A program made the position numbers and the translations under genes. From assembly GCA_010015745.1 (NCBI GenBank), contig ML978205.1, positions 161,326 through 225,325 on the forward strand: DNA of 64,000 bases, read 5' to 3'. This document shows positions 44,128-55,692 of this stretch, piece after piece. The stretch comes from Setomelanomma holmii (lineage: Eukaryota; Ascomycota; Dothideomycetes; Pleosporales; Phaeosphaeriaceae). The notes beneath the pieces were generated by a model. That model made no database searches. It saw only the letters and a program-made list of their open reading frames with translations, and had not been told where the DNA came from. Every line of letters starts with the position of its first letter. Positions within the stretch are counted from its first letter, which is position 1.

Positions 44128-46957
44128 ATGGAGGCTGTTACCGCTTTCGGTCTTGCTGCCAGTGTCCTTCAAGTGATCGGTTTCGCTTCTCAACTTCTGT
44201 CTGCGGGTTCGCAAATATACCAGGCTGGGTCGACCTTGCGAAACTCTGAGCTCGAAGTGGTCCTGCAAGACCTTACGGTCTTGAACAAGCGACTGAAGTC
44301 ATGGGCACGTCCGGACTCGACAGCCCTCGGGCCGTTGGCAGAAGACGGGCAGAATTTGGAAGCGCTGGCACTTGAGAGCGAGAAAATAGCAGAAGAGTTA
44401 ACGACCACTTTGAGAGCCTGGCGCCTTCAGGCGGGCGCGACACGTTTTCAAAGTCTTCTACAAGCTCTTCGTACGGCTTGGAACAGCCAGAAAATAGCGG
44501 ACACAAAGCAGCGCTTAGATGAGATACGACAAGAGATGCAGCTTCGCATCCAGATTTCGGCAAGAGAGGACGTTCTGCAATTGTTGGACGACACTAGTAC
44601 TTGTTGCAGTTCTGCACGGCAAGGAAGATGTCATCAAGCAACAGCAGATCAGTGACTCTTTGGCATCAAAAAGGCACAATGAGCTTGTCAATATCGTCAA
44701 GAGTAGCGGGGCACGGAACGCAACAGTCAGCGATATGTTAAAGGACATCAAGGCCCATCTCCATTTCCGCCAGCTGGACGACCGGTACAACGATATCTTC
44801 CAAGCACATGCTGGAACCTTTCAATGGGCGTTCCAAGAGGACGATACATCAACATCAGACTGGTCGAACCTGTATAAGTGATGTCGTGAAGATCAGGGCA
44901 TCTATTGGGTCAGTGGCAAAGCTGGATCTGGAAAATGCACAATGATGAAATTGTTATACAACGACATGCGGATCAGACAAGCGCTTACTGAGTGGAGTGG
45001 CGACGAATGTCTGATCATCCTGAAGTTCTACTTCTGGCATGCTGGTTCGGACGATCAAAAGTCTTAGAAAGGCCTGTTCCGATCATTGCTCTACCAGGTC
45101 CTTGAGCGAAGGCCAATCCTTGCGCCAAAACTGTTCCCCGAGCAGTATCTTGCTGACCAATGCCCACCAGACTTTCCAACAGTTCACGAATCTCGAAGAG
45201 CATTCAAACGCCTCGTAGATCTAGTTGATGGCTCCTTCAAGGTTGTGCTTTTCATAGATGGACTCGACGAGTTTGCAGCGCCAGATGTAACGATGACCGA
45301 GCTTTCGGACTTGCTTCTATGGGCTACTCGATCTCCCCACATCAAATGTCTGCTCTCGAGTAGACCCCTGGCTCCTTTCGAGTTCGCATTCGCTGGACGC
45401 CCGAATATGCGCCTACATCAGCTGACCCACAAGGATATTACTACATACGTGCACGACAAGCTGCTCCACCATCCTCGAATATCTGACTTATCTCAACAGA
45501 ACGCTGGAGCAGTCAAAGGTTTAGTCAACGAAATCGTGGACTCAGCGTCTGGCGTGTTCTTGTGGGTTATGCTGGTAGTACGATCCCTTTTGGAAGGCTT
45601 TCAGAACTACGATTTGATACCGGACTTATCGAGACGGCTGCGTGCTCTGCCTAAGGATCTCGAGACTCTTTTCACGCACATGCTTTCTTAAATTCCAGAG
45701 GAACATCAGTTCGAGTCATCTAAATTGTTTCAAATGGTGCAGTGCTACAATCAAAAGGACAAACCCGGGGTTCTGCCTGCTAGCCTACTGCGATTTGCCG
45801 AGTGGGGTGAGTCTAGAGTGCTTGCTGCTGGCATCGAGCCATCTACTTCAGCGGAAAATGAGAAGGCGGAGGAAGAAATAGCCGGCAGAATTCGAAGCCG
45901 TTGTGCGGGCATGTTGGAGCTTCGACCTCGTCAAAGCATCTCAACGAATAAGCCCGCTGCATACGTAGATTATCTCCACCAATCAGTCACGGACTTTCTT
46001 AATAAGCGGGATATCTGGCACAAAATCACTGCGCACACTGCTGGCACCAGTTTCATCGCAAATGTGGCTTGGCTTGGAGCTCTCCTGATGCGGTTGAAGC
46101 GGGCAAATGTAGAGAGGTGGATGCCCGGCAACCTCCTGGAGATGCCCGACCTAATAGCGACAGCCATGTCTTACGCTCTTCGAGCCGAACTGTCTTCGAA
46201 CCATGCGTCAACAGCTTTACTGGACGAGCTCGACTGCACCATGCTGGTACACTGACGCTCTTCCTTTGGTGCTCGTGAGTTCGAGGAGATAACCAGCTGG
46301 TACGAAAGTTATCAGTTCCGGACCAGCAATGGTAGCAAAGAGGACATCATCGGCCTCAACTTTCTCGCAATGTCAGTCTTGAATGGGCTTCTTCTGTATG
46401 TTCAAGAGAAACTCATCGTGCACGGCAAGCAGATGTTAACAAAGACTGGAAAGCCTCTGCTTGGGTTTGCTCGCTCTCCAGAAATGAGCGAATGTCTATT
46501 GCGACATGGCGCTCAGCCAAACGAAACCTGGGGAGCACGTGGGAGAAGTATTTGGCAGGATACCTTACTGCAATTGCGTAGCACAACAAGCATCCGGAAT
46601 GCTATATGTCTCCTCCCACCCTTGCTGCAGCATGGGGCTGATCCAAATGCTTACATTGAGGAAAAGGCAGAAGATACTGGACTCCTCCAGCAACGGAGTG
46701 CTTCTAGGTATTTGAGATCAGTGGTCGCCGAGTCAATTGGAAGTGTCGAGTACAAGGTTGGCTTGGAAGATCTGATCAAGCACCTACATGCGAGAGGTGC
46801 ACAAGAAGAAGAATGGCATATGGACGAAGATGGAGCATGGCGAAAAGTGTACCCAACAGCATCGGAATCGCAACCTGGTGCAGACCGCTACAGCGGGCGA
46901 TGGAGAACCGAAGCTGGGGAATACTTCATCACCACAGATGTATCACACGAGCCCTAA
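44128..46957 (+). pseudogene. NACHT-type fungal NLR with C-terminal repeat-like region, decayed
   Basis: The ATG at 44128 opens the N-terminal domain common to fungal NLRs (AFGLAASVLQVIGFASQLLS..). A one-base shift near 44590 moves the frame, which then stays constant to 46957. The NACHT core follows: GIYWVSGKAGSGKC (Walker A, with Cys where Ser/Thr is expected), LF-SLLYQVL, VVLFIDGLDEF (Walker B), IKCLLSSRPLAPFEF, then the winged-helix region with DYLHQSVTDFL. The C-terminal part has ankyrin-like pieces (LLRHGAQPNET, PPLLQHGADPNAY). Stops interrupt at 44879 (TGA), 45065 (TAG), 45689 (TAA) and 46253 (TGA). The frameshift, four stops and altered Walker A residue all indicate loss of function. 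Intact relatives act in allorecognition and cell death. Confidence 0.85.
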
Positions 46958-47491
46958 ACCGCAAGTCGTTGAGAACACGAACGCAATCACTCAAAAATCG
47001 GATAGCTCTACGCCCCCGTTGAAGACTGTGAAGACTCGAACCATATTTAGTCGGGCAAAGGCACGAATGCGGCATTCGCTAAATCAGAAACACTGAGACT
47101 CCCACAAAAACAAATATCAAATACGCGCACAATGTGTCGTGCTGCGATTGATGACTGAGCAGGGATAGTGTTCACATGTTGGATTGAGGATCAGTGTTGT
47201 TGATTCTGCACTAAGAATCATGCTGGTCCGCATGAGCACTGGCCACGCGCAAAAGGTGTTGAGCCCGTGATGCTCCCAAAGCTGATGCATAATCCTTACG
47301 CTCGGTTGTCATGTTATCGTCGGGATCAAAGCAACCCTCCTAGCTGCCCCCGCAGTCTAAACTTGACTCACATCTGCGTATGCTTTTCACTCCGGAACTT
47401 CGTGTCGGGTGCAGTTTTGCTCTCCTGCGAGCATAGGCAACAATTAACCCATCCTACAGCACTACGAGTATCTCGAATAACTTCCGGAGCT
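46958..47491. other. Intergenic, 534 bp
   Basis: 3' flank of the NLR relic and of YIF1. A short basic frame (to 47096) overlaps the NLR end in another frame and is not called. Confidence 0.4.
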
Positions 47492-48726
47492 TCACACCCT
47501 ACTCAACCAGATCATGAAACCAAACTGCACCACGTAGCTGTACACGAACAAGAACTGCGTCCTCCTGTTTCGTTGGCCCTTGGCCACGGTGTATCCAGCA
47601 GCTGCGTTGCCACCGACACCCATACCCTGGCCGCTCTGATCGGGCAACAATACGTATCTTAGACTCCTGAGCAAGAAGAATGCGTTGGCGCTGAAGAAGT
47701 AGAGGAAGATGACCCAACTGATCCAGGTTCCGCCGATGCCGATCAATGACATGAAGTGTGAAAGAAGTAGCGAGACAATGACGTGAACGAACTTGTAGCC
47801 GCTGTATGCAACGAGATCCAGGAGCTGGGAGGAGCTTGTGATTGCCAGGAGAAACGTGCCCGTCCTAATAATCAAAATCTCCAGAACCGTGACGCAGATG
47901 GCGATGGTGGCGGTGTACCCAAGCAGTTCTGGATGGAAAGCTCCTCTTAAACCCGCGAGCAGAGTCGAAAGCAGGATATATGTGACCAGAGCCATTGTGG
48001 GGATGTACATGTCTGGGCTATTCACATCCTCTCGTGGTGGAAGGTAGAGGGAGGATGCAGACGCACCGCCGGCGGGGTCAGGATTGTGTCGTTGCTGCCG
48101 CGACCAGGGCCGATGCCACCACGGGAAGAGAATGATGCGGAGTTTGGTGACGACGTACGAGTTGGAGACGTTGAAGTAGTGCTTGAGGGCGGAGACGGAG
48201 ACGTAGCGACCGAGCTGAGATGCATTAGCAATTGCAACTATCACCTTCCCGGCCTCCAGTTCGCAAGTGACATATGACCTCTGAACACAACAGCATTCTC
48301 GTTGGGAGATGTGAGACATACATTCTGCTCCATATACTGCTGGCCAGCGTCCATGGCGGACTTGCCCATCTGGAAGCCAATTTGTGCGGTGGGGTCGTTC
48401 ATGAAACCACCGAAGGCCGGATGCATATTATAACCGCCTCCTTGCTGAGGCATGCCTCCGCCCTGCTGTCCGTAGCCATATCCGCTCTGTGGTTGAGATG
48501 GCGGTTGCGGGGGAGGTGGTGATCGTAGTTGGGGGACAGTGGAGACGTGCTGTGGGATGGGGTGATGTACTGAGAGATGGTCAGTCATTTGCTGAAGTAT
48601 ATATCTTTGCGGGTTGTTATGAGAGTCGCGATATATGGAGAGCACATGCTCCGCCCGGGACTAGGGTGTATACGCACATGGGGGTGAATGCGCGGGCGCC
48701 GGGTTGTTATAGGTTGGGCGCTGCAT
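47492..48726 (-). CDS. YIF1: Yif1 family vesicle transport protein
   Basis: Three exons: 48726-48678, 48569-48322 and 48214-47492, 339 aa (yeast Yif1 is 314). Both introns (108 and 107 bp) are GT..AG. Splicing joins MQRPTYNNPAPAHSPP to the Pro/Gln/Gly-rich cytosolic region, and QQYMEQN to LGRYVSVSALKHYFNVSNSY. The family signature FGGFMNDPTAQIGFQMGKSA lies near residues 70-90. Five hydrophobic segments follow in the C-terminal half (VTYILLSTLLAGL, TATIAICVTVLEILII, YKFVHVIVSLLLSHF, SWVIFLYFFSANAFFLL, YSYVVQFGFMIWL). Yif1 works with Yip1 and Ypt1-type GTPases in COPII vesicle traffic between ER and Golgi. Confidence 0.95.
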
Positions 48727-48984
48727 GGTGGCGGGATGAAAATCGTGAATCGTGTAGCGGGAGTAGTTCAGTTGGCGATACGCTCAGTATCCGGAGGTGA
48801 CAAGTGTCGTGGTTGGGATTGGACAGGTTGCAGGTCGCCGTCGAATTTCTGGAGCCTCTGCGGCAGCTGCCTCACCTCCGAGATCTGGCAAGAGAGCTTG
48901 GGGCCGTGCGTCATTGTCGTCCCCTCACAGCCCACCATTTGCGACTCTACACATTGCTTTTCGCACATCCGCTTCCACTTGACC
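48727..48984. promoter_or_regulatory. Divergent promoter shared by YIF1 and SRP101
   Basis: 258 bp separate the two start codons, so both early-secretory-pathway genes must be driven from here. A tRNA-A-box-like string at about 48758 was considered and rejected. Confidence 0.6.
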
Positions 48985-51077
48985 ATGTTGGATACGTTCG
49001 AGATATTGACAACTTCAGGTGTCGTCCTCTGGTCACGCACATATGTTCCCGTCGGCGCCAATGTCATCAACAGCTTAATTCGAGACGTCTTCATCGAGGA
49101 GCGCATAATACCACAGCCCGAAGATGCTGGCTCGAAACCGACATACAAGAAGGAGGGATATACTTTGAAGTGGACAGCATCAAAAGACCTGGGCCTTATC
49201 TTTGTTGTATGTAACACAATCTACGCTTCTGGGCAACATTCTCCATTCAACTAGCCACGCTTGCGCCACAAGACATTGATTTGCGCTGCGTAAGATTTGC
49301 GACTGACCATTCATACAGGCAGTCTACCAGAGTCTAGTTCATCTCACATGGATAGATAAGCTTCTCGATAACGTGCGCGCACTATTTGTCGGTCTCTATG
49401 GCGAGCAACTGAAGACGGAGCGCAGCAGCGCGGTGAGCTGCGACAAGTTTGGGTCATATTTTGACCGACAAATACATGACTTGGAAGGCGCGAGCGACTC
49501 AGGTGCTCCCAGCATCAAAGTCTCGACACCTCCATCCAGCACCGATAACGAAAGCGCAGACGAAAGTGCCCCTCCACAAGCGGCCCTTCAGAAGCTACAA
49601 AGACCACTGTACGATACGAGTGCAGACTCGACATCCGTACCTACGCCTGATACATCGAGACCCACTACGCCAGCGCATAGTCATCTGTTGACAGGGAAGT
49701 CGAGACCAGGAGGCAAGCTGTCGCGGAGAGACAAGAAGAAGGCCTCTGCATTCAGTTCCCCGCCCGTGTCTTCTGGTGATGAGGCATCAGGCAAGCGCAA
49801 AGCCAAGGGTGCAACGAAGCGGAACCGAGTCTGGGGAGAGTTTGGTGCAGAGGAGGAAGACGATTCAGTGCTCGATTATTCACAATCAGACATTCGCGAT
49901 GGGGCGTCAGAGAACGAGGCCATGGAAGAAATCAAACAAGAAACATGGGGTCGCAAGACGAACAAGGGCGAGTTTGTGCTCAAAGATCTGGACGAGGAGA
50001 TGGACGCCATAATAGCAGCGCAAAACGTGAAGAAGGACAAGGAAGCAGCATCGACAGCAGCCGGCGGCATTGTCGGGTCGAGTCTGGGCGCAATTGGAGG
50101 ACTGTTCCGGAACGTGGTCGGTGGCAAGATGCTCACCAAAGATGATTTGGCAAAACCCATCAAGGGCATGGAAGAGCATCTGCTCCTCAAGAATGTCGCG
50201 AGAGAAGCCGTGGTGCGATTGTGCGAGAGCGTTGAGCGCGACCTCGTGGGCATGAAGACGCCCAACTTCACTAGTTTGTCTTCCCATCCTCCCGGACATC
50301 GTACAGCAATTGACTAACCTCACTGCAGCCATTGAAGCCACACTCCGCACATCCATGGAGAAGGCTCTTACCAAGATCCTCACACCGACATCATCCCTCG
50401 ACCTTCTCCGCGAGATCTCCCACACAAACTCCACCACCCAACGCCCCTACGTCCTCTCCATCGTCGGCGTAAATGGCGTCGGCAAATCCACCAACCTCTC
50501 GAAAATCGCCTTCTTCCTGCTCCAAAACCACCACCGCGTCCTCATCGCCGCAGCCGACACTTTCCGCTCTGGCGCCGTCGAACAATTACGCGTACATGTG
50601 CGGAATCTGCAGGAGCTGAGCAAGCGCGAAGGTGGTGAAGTCGATCTCTTCGAGAAAGGTTATGGCAAGGACGCAGCAAACATCGCTGCAGATGCCGTCA
50701 CATATGCACAGAAGAACAATTTCAACGTCGTACTCATCGACACCGCGGGACGCAGGCACAACGACGCACGCTTAATGTCCTCACTTGAAAAGTTCGCCAA
50801 GCTCGCAAGCCCAGACAAAATCCTCATGGTGGGCGAGGCACTTGTCGGAACAGACAGTGTGGCACAAGCGCGCAACTTCAACGCGAGTTTTGGCGCGGGG
50901 CGGAAGTTAGATGGGTTTGTGATTAGCAAGTGTGATACCGTGGGCGATATGGTGGGTACGTTGGTGAGCATGGTGCATGCGACGGGTATTCCGGTGGTGT
51001 TCTTGGGTACTGGGCAGCATTATAGTGATTTGAGGACGTTGAATGTCGGGGCGGTGACGAGGTTGCTTATGAGTTAG
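48985..51077 (+). CDS. SRP101: Signal recognition particle receptor alpha subunit
   Basis: Three exons: 48985-49206, 49319-50273 and 50329-51077, 641 aa (yeast Srp101 is 621). Intron 1 is 112 bp (GTATGT); intron 2 is 55 bp with a weak GTTTGT donor but conserved frame. The N-terminal SRX (longin-like) domain (FEILTTSGVVLWSRTY, VYQSLVHLTWIDKLLDNVR) binds the membrane beta subunit. A charged, partly disordered linker follows. The NG GTPase domain has G1 GVNGVGKST at about 439-447, DTFRSGAVEQL, DTAGRRHND, and SKCD in place of TKxD. GTP-dependent docking of SRP to this receptor delivers ribosomes to the ER translocon. It is transcribed divergently from YIF1. Confidence 0.97.
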
Positions 51078-51376
51078 ATGGGCATGGGTTGATATTGACA
51101 AGAGAGGTATGGATAGGATAGTGCTAAGCCTTCAATGTATAATGTTCTGTAACGAGGATCGAGTGATGGTAAATGTGACGTGCTTTGGAGAACACAGTGA
51201 TTCATGTTAGAATCCTCAATATAACGCCAGGGTACATGTACTCTATCCCAAGCATGATCGCGCGTAACTCATTCACGAAGAAGACATATGTGTGGATAGC
51301 CAGAGTGCGCCAGCGACAGCCAGCAAGCGCCAATCGCTCAAAAGGCCATTCTAGCCACGCCGCAGAGCAAGCCGCT

Positions 51377-53451
51377 TCATCCCATGACCGGGACAACCCG
51401 ACCCATGTTCGTCTCCCTCATCTCACTCTCAAGGTTCTTCTGGAAGTCCATCACCACCTCACCAAACTGCTCAATCTGGTCCTGCGCCTTGGGAGCACCA
51501 ATCAACACGATACCGCGCGGCACAAGGACATCTGCGACCTGGAAGCAGCCGAATGTGACAACCTTCTTGATCTGCGGACATGACCGGAAGATGCCCGCAA
51601 TGATCTCCGTGTCCACCACTGGGCAGAAGGAGAGGTTGATCTCGGACAGGTACGAGTATTGCTTCGAGCCGTCGAAGATCTCGGCGAATGTTTCGTGCGA
51701 GATGTGGCGACACGATGAAATGTCGAGATACTCAAGGCGGCTGCCGGAGTGTGCCATGAGTTCGCGGAAGCCTGCAGACGCGAGACCGATGGGCTCGTCA
51801 TCAGGGCCATCTGGGTTGGAGTTGTCCATGTCGCGCGTGCTGTTGAGGTCGATGTAGTGCAATGGCGGATTCGACCAATTGCTGAAGAGATTAACATAGC
51901 CGGCATCGCTGCATTCATTATTCTCTGTGAACCTGAACTTCTGGAGCTTATGGCAGGTGTTGTGTATCTTCTCCAGAACGTCATCCGTCGGATCGCTCGA
52001 GGCATCTAGGAAATGTTCCAGACACAGAGTACGGAGATCCGCGCCCACGTTCGTGATGAGGTTCAGCAGTTTCTCGTGCAGTATCTCGCTGTAGAAGCGG
52101 AGTGTGAGGTGCTTGAGATGCTCCATGCGCGCAATAGCATCAATGCTGTCCTCTCCAAGTCGCTTGCATCGCTCGATCTTCAGTCGCTCGAGGTTTGGAC
52201 AGAATGTGCTTAGAGCCTCTATCGCTTGGTCGTCGAATGCAGCGTCGAGCCACTCCACCTTCAATGTCCGAAGATCCTGTCCACGGGCGATGAACATCTC
52301 GATCCATTTGTCGTTCGATACAAGATTAGCGCCAAGGAGCTGGATGTCGACCAAATGCTTCCCTTTCTCAATCATGTAGTCAACGTTACTGTCCTTGAAC
52401 TGGCAGCAGTTGCGGAGTGAAAGACTCTTGATGTTCGGGCAGACTGCGAAGATTTGGTCGTAGTCTTCAGTCTCAAGATACGCGGCTTCGTGGATTGCGA
52501 CTTTCTGCATATCTGGCTGCAGAAACAGCTTCATCGTCGTAGTGTTCATCGCCCGCTTCTTCGAAAATATCTCACTGATGCGGTTCATGATGCCCTCAGG
52601 CATCTCGCCCAGCTCATCGATGTCTTCAGAGTGCTTTGCCAGCATCTCGATGCACAACTGTTGCAGGGTCTTTGGTCCGCGCGCAGTCATGCCGTCGAGT
52701 CGGGCGCTTTCGAGCTTCCTCCGACCCTTGCGGACTACCGGCTTCTTCACCTTCTCCTGTGCTTTCGCCTCTTTGGCCATTTCTTTGCCACACGGCGTGC
52801 ATAGCAGGCCTCCTCCAGGCCCAGCCTTGCTGTATGGTGTGACCGTGAAACGCTTGTCGCAAAGCTCGCAGTGCTTCAGCTGGCCTGGCATCGGGGGCGC
52901 CTTCTTGTACACGTCCATGACATCAAAGTCGGAGTCGTCATCCGAGCCTTTCTTCTTCTTCGAGGCCTTCTTTGCCGCCTTGCCCTTCTTTATTTTTGCT
53001 ATCGCTTCGTCCTGGTCGCGCTTGCGCTTCTTCTTTGAACGCTCGGTCGCCATGGCAGACGACTCTGCTTGCAGGTCTTCTTCGACATCGTTGGACGGCC
53101 CTTCACCATTCGCTACGGCCTCCGCTGCTTCTCGTTCGGCTTGCTGTACGCGCTGGAGGTACGAATCGCGGATCTCTTGGGCCGAGATATTGTTGGCCTA
53201 GGCAAGTAACTGTCAGCTGGTACGCGTGCCATGAGTGTGTAGCTTCAGCAAGAACTTGCTGCTCGTCGTCGTGCTCGAATGCGCGGACTCTGACCCAGCA
53301 AACTTGAAAGCTTGAGGGCACTGTCGCCACCAAGAGGCAATCTTACCGCCAGAAAGTCTGTCAAGGCAGAATGTGGTCCGCGAATGGCTGCAGCTCTGCC
53401 GCCGCCGCGTCCACCTCCTCTACCTCGTCGTCCGCTCCTGTGGCCACTCAT
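51377..53451 (-). CDS. RAD7: DNA repair protein Rad7
   Basis: Two exons, 53451-53347 and 53197-51377, 641 aa. The 149-bp intron joins RGPHSALTDFLA to ANNISAQEIRDSYLQR, the conserved Rad7 N-terminus. The first exon is Arg/Gly-rich (RGGGRGGG). A Lys-rich nuclear-type segment (SKKKRKR, KKASKKKKGSDDD) is followed by a four-Cys zinc motif, CELCDKRF...LLCTPC, near residue 145. Leucine-rich repeats then fill about residues 280-600 (SLSLRNCCQFKDSNVDYM, LERLKIERCKRLGEDSIDAI, LEYLDISSCRHISHETFAEI). Rad7 acts with Rad16 and Abf1 in global-genome nucleotide excision repair and as part of a ubiquitin ligase. An alternative start at 53053 would lose the conserved N-terminus. Confidence 0.95.
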
Positions 53452-54339
53452 TAGCCTTGCGCGACTGACAGTGTTTACCAATTGCCAGGACATACATGGT
53501 GTTTCCTGGGGTTGTTCCGAGTGTCGCGCGAGTGTTGGTCAATGCTATGGACCGTTGCAGCCGTCGGAGAAGCTGACAAGTGAGCGCAAGGGTGAGTGGG
53601 GTGTCACAAGTTTGGTCAGGGCTGAGCGCGTCCCGCCCATTCGGCAAACGCGCTTTCACGTGGTGGCAACTATCCGCCACATCAGGGCTAGTCACTTCCC
53701 TGGCCCCTTTGTCAGATACATCACCACGACTTCAAAACACAACTAGTTTGGTTGTGCATTAACTCTTTAACGTTCGCGTTGGTTCGGTATGCACTATGCC
53801 TAACAAATCGCCTTCTGTCGCACGGGTACACGATAGAGAACATACTGTAGATGTATTCACAACTTCCGTTCTAGTTATAACGTACTACACGAGTAAGTTA
53901 GTTACACGAGTGAGTTAGTTACACAAGTAAGTTCGACTACCGAGCTGCTCAACTCACCGAGCTGCCCAAAATATGCCAAGCTAGACTGGTAAATGGGTAG
54001 GGGTTGGGTTGGGTTCGGGTCTTATGTAATAAAACCCAACCCCAACCTAACCTCTACCTATTAATATTAGGAAAGTACATATCGAATCGATACTGAGGAT
54101 TTTCTGGCCCGTGCTGACCGTGTACTGACTTTCAAACTCAGTACGTGAGTAGAAGCTTAGTGTGCAACTGATAAAAAAAAGTCGGATAGGCTATATTGTG
54201 CAGAACTACGCGTTGAGTCTAACAGTATAAAAATTATCTAAATCAGACCAGCAGTTGTGGAGATGCAAGACTTTGAAGTTGGTGTTGAAGTTTTGATGTT
54301 CTGTGGCTTATGCGCACCTGCACAGCCACACGCAGTATG
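53452..54339. other. AT-richer repeat-bearing interval before the satellite array
   Basis: No gene. From about 53760 the composition becomes AT-richer. A 17-bp unit (CACGAGTAAGTTAGTTA) repeats two to three times at about 53888-53935. A G/T-rich block at 53995-54019 faces an A/C-rich inverted partner at 54033-54060. Confidence 0.55.
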
Positions 54340-54418
54340 CAGCAAGTTAACTTTCTGCGCTCCGCGTACTGACTTTCTGCGCCCCGTGTACCGACTTTCT
54401 GCGCCTGTGTACTGACTT
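54340..54418. repeat. 22-bp satellite array, left part, ending in the target-site duplication
   Basis: About three and a half units of a 22-bp repeat: TACTGAC or TACCGAC followed by TTTCTGCGCTCCGCG or TTTCTGCGCCCCGTG. The last 13 bases, TGTGTACTGACTT at 54406-54418, recur at 59770-59782 on the far side of the LINE. Confidence 0.85.
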
Positions 54419-54450
54419 GGGAATACCACGGTCTTTGGAGTTGGAGAGGG

Positions 54451-55692
54451 ATGGCGATCTCAACCCCTGAACGCAACCGCAACGCGACATCCATCCCAAT
54501 TGAGCTAGCAGCACCACTGAAGAGATGCGCAAGAAGAGCCACCACAAAAAGCGTACAGCACCCAATAGTACAGGAACAGCCAGACCTATCCGCAGACAAG
54601 TCCGACACTGTCCAGGTTAGAAGCAGCCAGCCTGCTCTTTCGACTAGGAGGAGTAGCACCAACAAAGACCTGCTGGCCGCCCTGACAGAAATTATCTGGC
54701 AGCAAAATGAGACCATTAAGACCCTAGAGCGCCAAACTAGAGACATTAGGGAAAACTAACAAGTCCTTATAGACCACAACACTAAGCTTATTGACAAAGT
54801 AGCCGAGCTCAAAGCACGCGTGGATGACCTCGCAGCAGTATCCGCTGGCGCGCGCTCCTGGGCGTCGGTGGCGGCCGCAAGCACACCTACTGGACTGAAC
54901 GCCACTCCTAGAAGTTCAGCAAGCCACCAGCACTTCAACGGCACTAGCCCCAGCTCCAGCGATGCTCCTAACGTCACAGTGGACATCTCAAGAGCAGACA
55001 GTGAGAATGGCAGGATGTCAGCAGGCACGGTTAGAGCAGCTGTGGAGAAGGAAATGCGGACTGTAGAGAACCAAGTAAACTGGCGATGCCGGGCCGTGAC
55101 CGTCGACCACTCGACCCAAAGCCGGATCAGGATCGCATGCAGGAACGAAGACGAGCACCAGCTAGTCAAGAGAGCAGCAGAAAAGATTGGGTTAGGCTTG
55201 CGGGTGCTGCGCGATGAAGTGTACCCAGTCAAAGTTGACAACGTTAAGAGAACAGTGGTGCTAAACGAGAAGGACAAAGTCAGAGAGGGAGTAGCCCAGC
55301 CATTCAGTGAAGAGAATGGAGCAACAGTCACCAAGATTGCGTGGCTAAGCAAGAAGGATGTCCCGAAGGCGTACAGATCCATGGTAGTATACTTAACTAA
55401 GAAAAGTGATGCAAGAAGACTTATTGCAGACGGCTTCTTTCACGTCGGCGGAGAGTCTGGCACGACAAGCGCGTTCGAACACCGACCACAGCCCGGACAA
55501 TGCTACAACTGCCAAGAGCTCGGCCACAAAGCGTACCAGTGCAAGAAGACGCAGAGATGCGGGCGATGCGCCAAAGACGGCCACCACCACAAGAGCTGCA
55601 GCAAAGTGGGGATGAAGTGCGGTTTGTGCAGAGGACCGCACAAGTCGTTCAGCAGAAACTGTCGAATGCTTTACCCACCTCAGCATGAGTAG
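54451..55692 (+). pseudogene. LINE ORF1 (Gag-like, zinc knuckles) with one in-frame TAA
   Basis: The frame from ATG 54451 runs to 55692 with one stop, TAA at 54757-54759, in a predicted coiled coil (IWQQNETIKTLERQTRDIRE before it, KLIDKVAELKARVDDLA after it). The N-terminal part is Ser/Thr/Arg-rich. The C-terminus has three zinc knuckles: CYNCQELGHKAYQC and CGRCAKDGHHHKSC (both Cx2Cx4Hx4C), then CGLCRGPHKSFSRNC. ORF1 proteins bind element RNA and help deliver the RNP to the nucleus. Without the stop the protein would be 413 residues. Confidence 0.88.

Noticed and set aside
48755..48835. tRNA-like string with an A-box match (TAGTTCAGTTGG) between YIF1 and SRP101
   Set aside because: No acceptable B box (the best is GGTTGGGATTGG) and no acceptor stem could be paired, so it is probably chance within a promoter.
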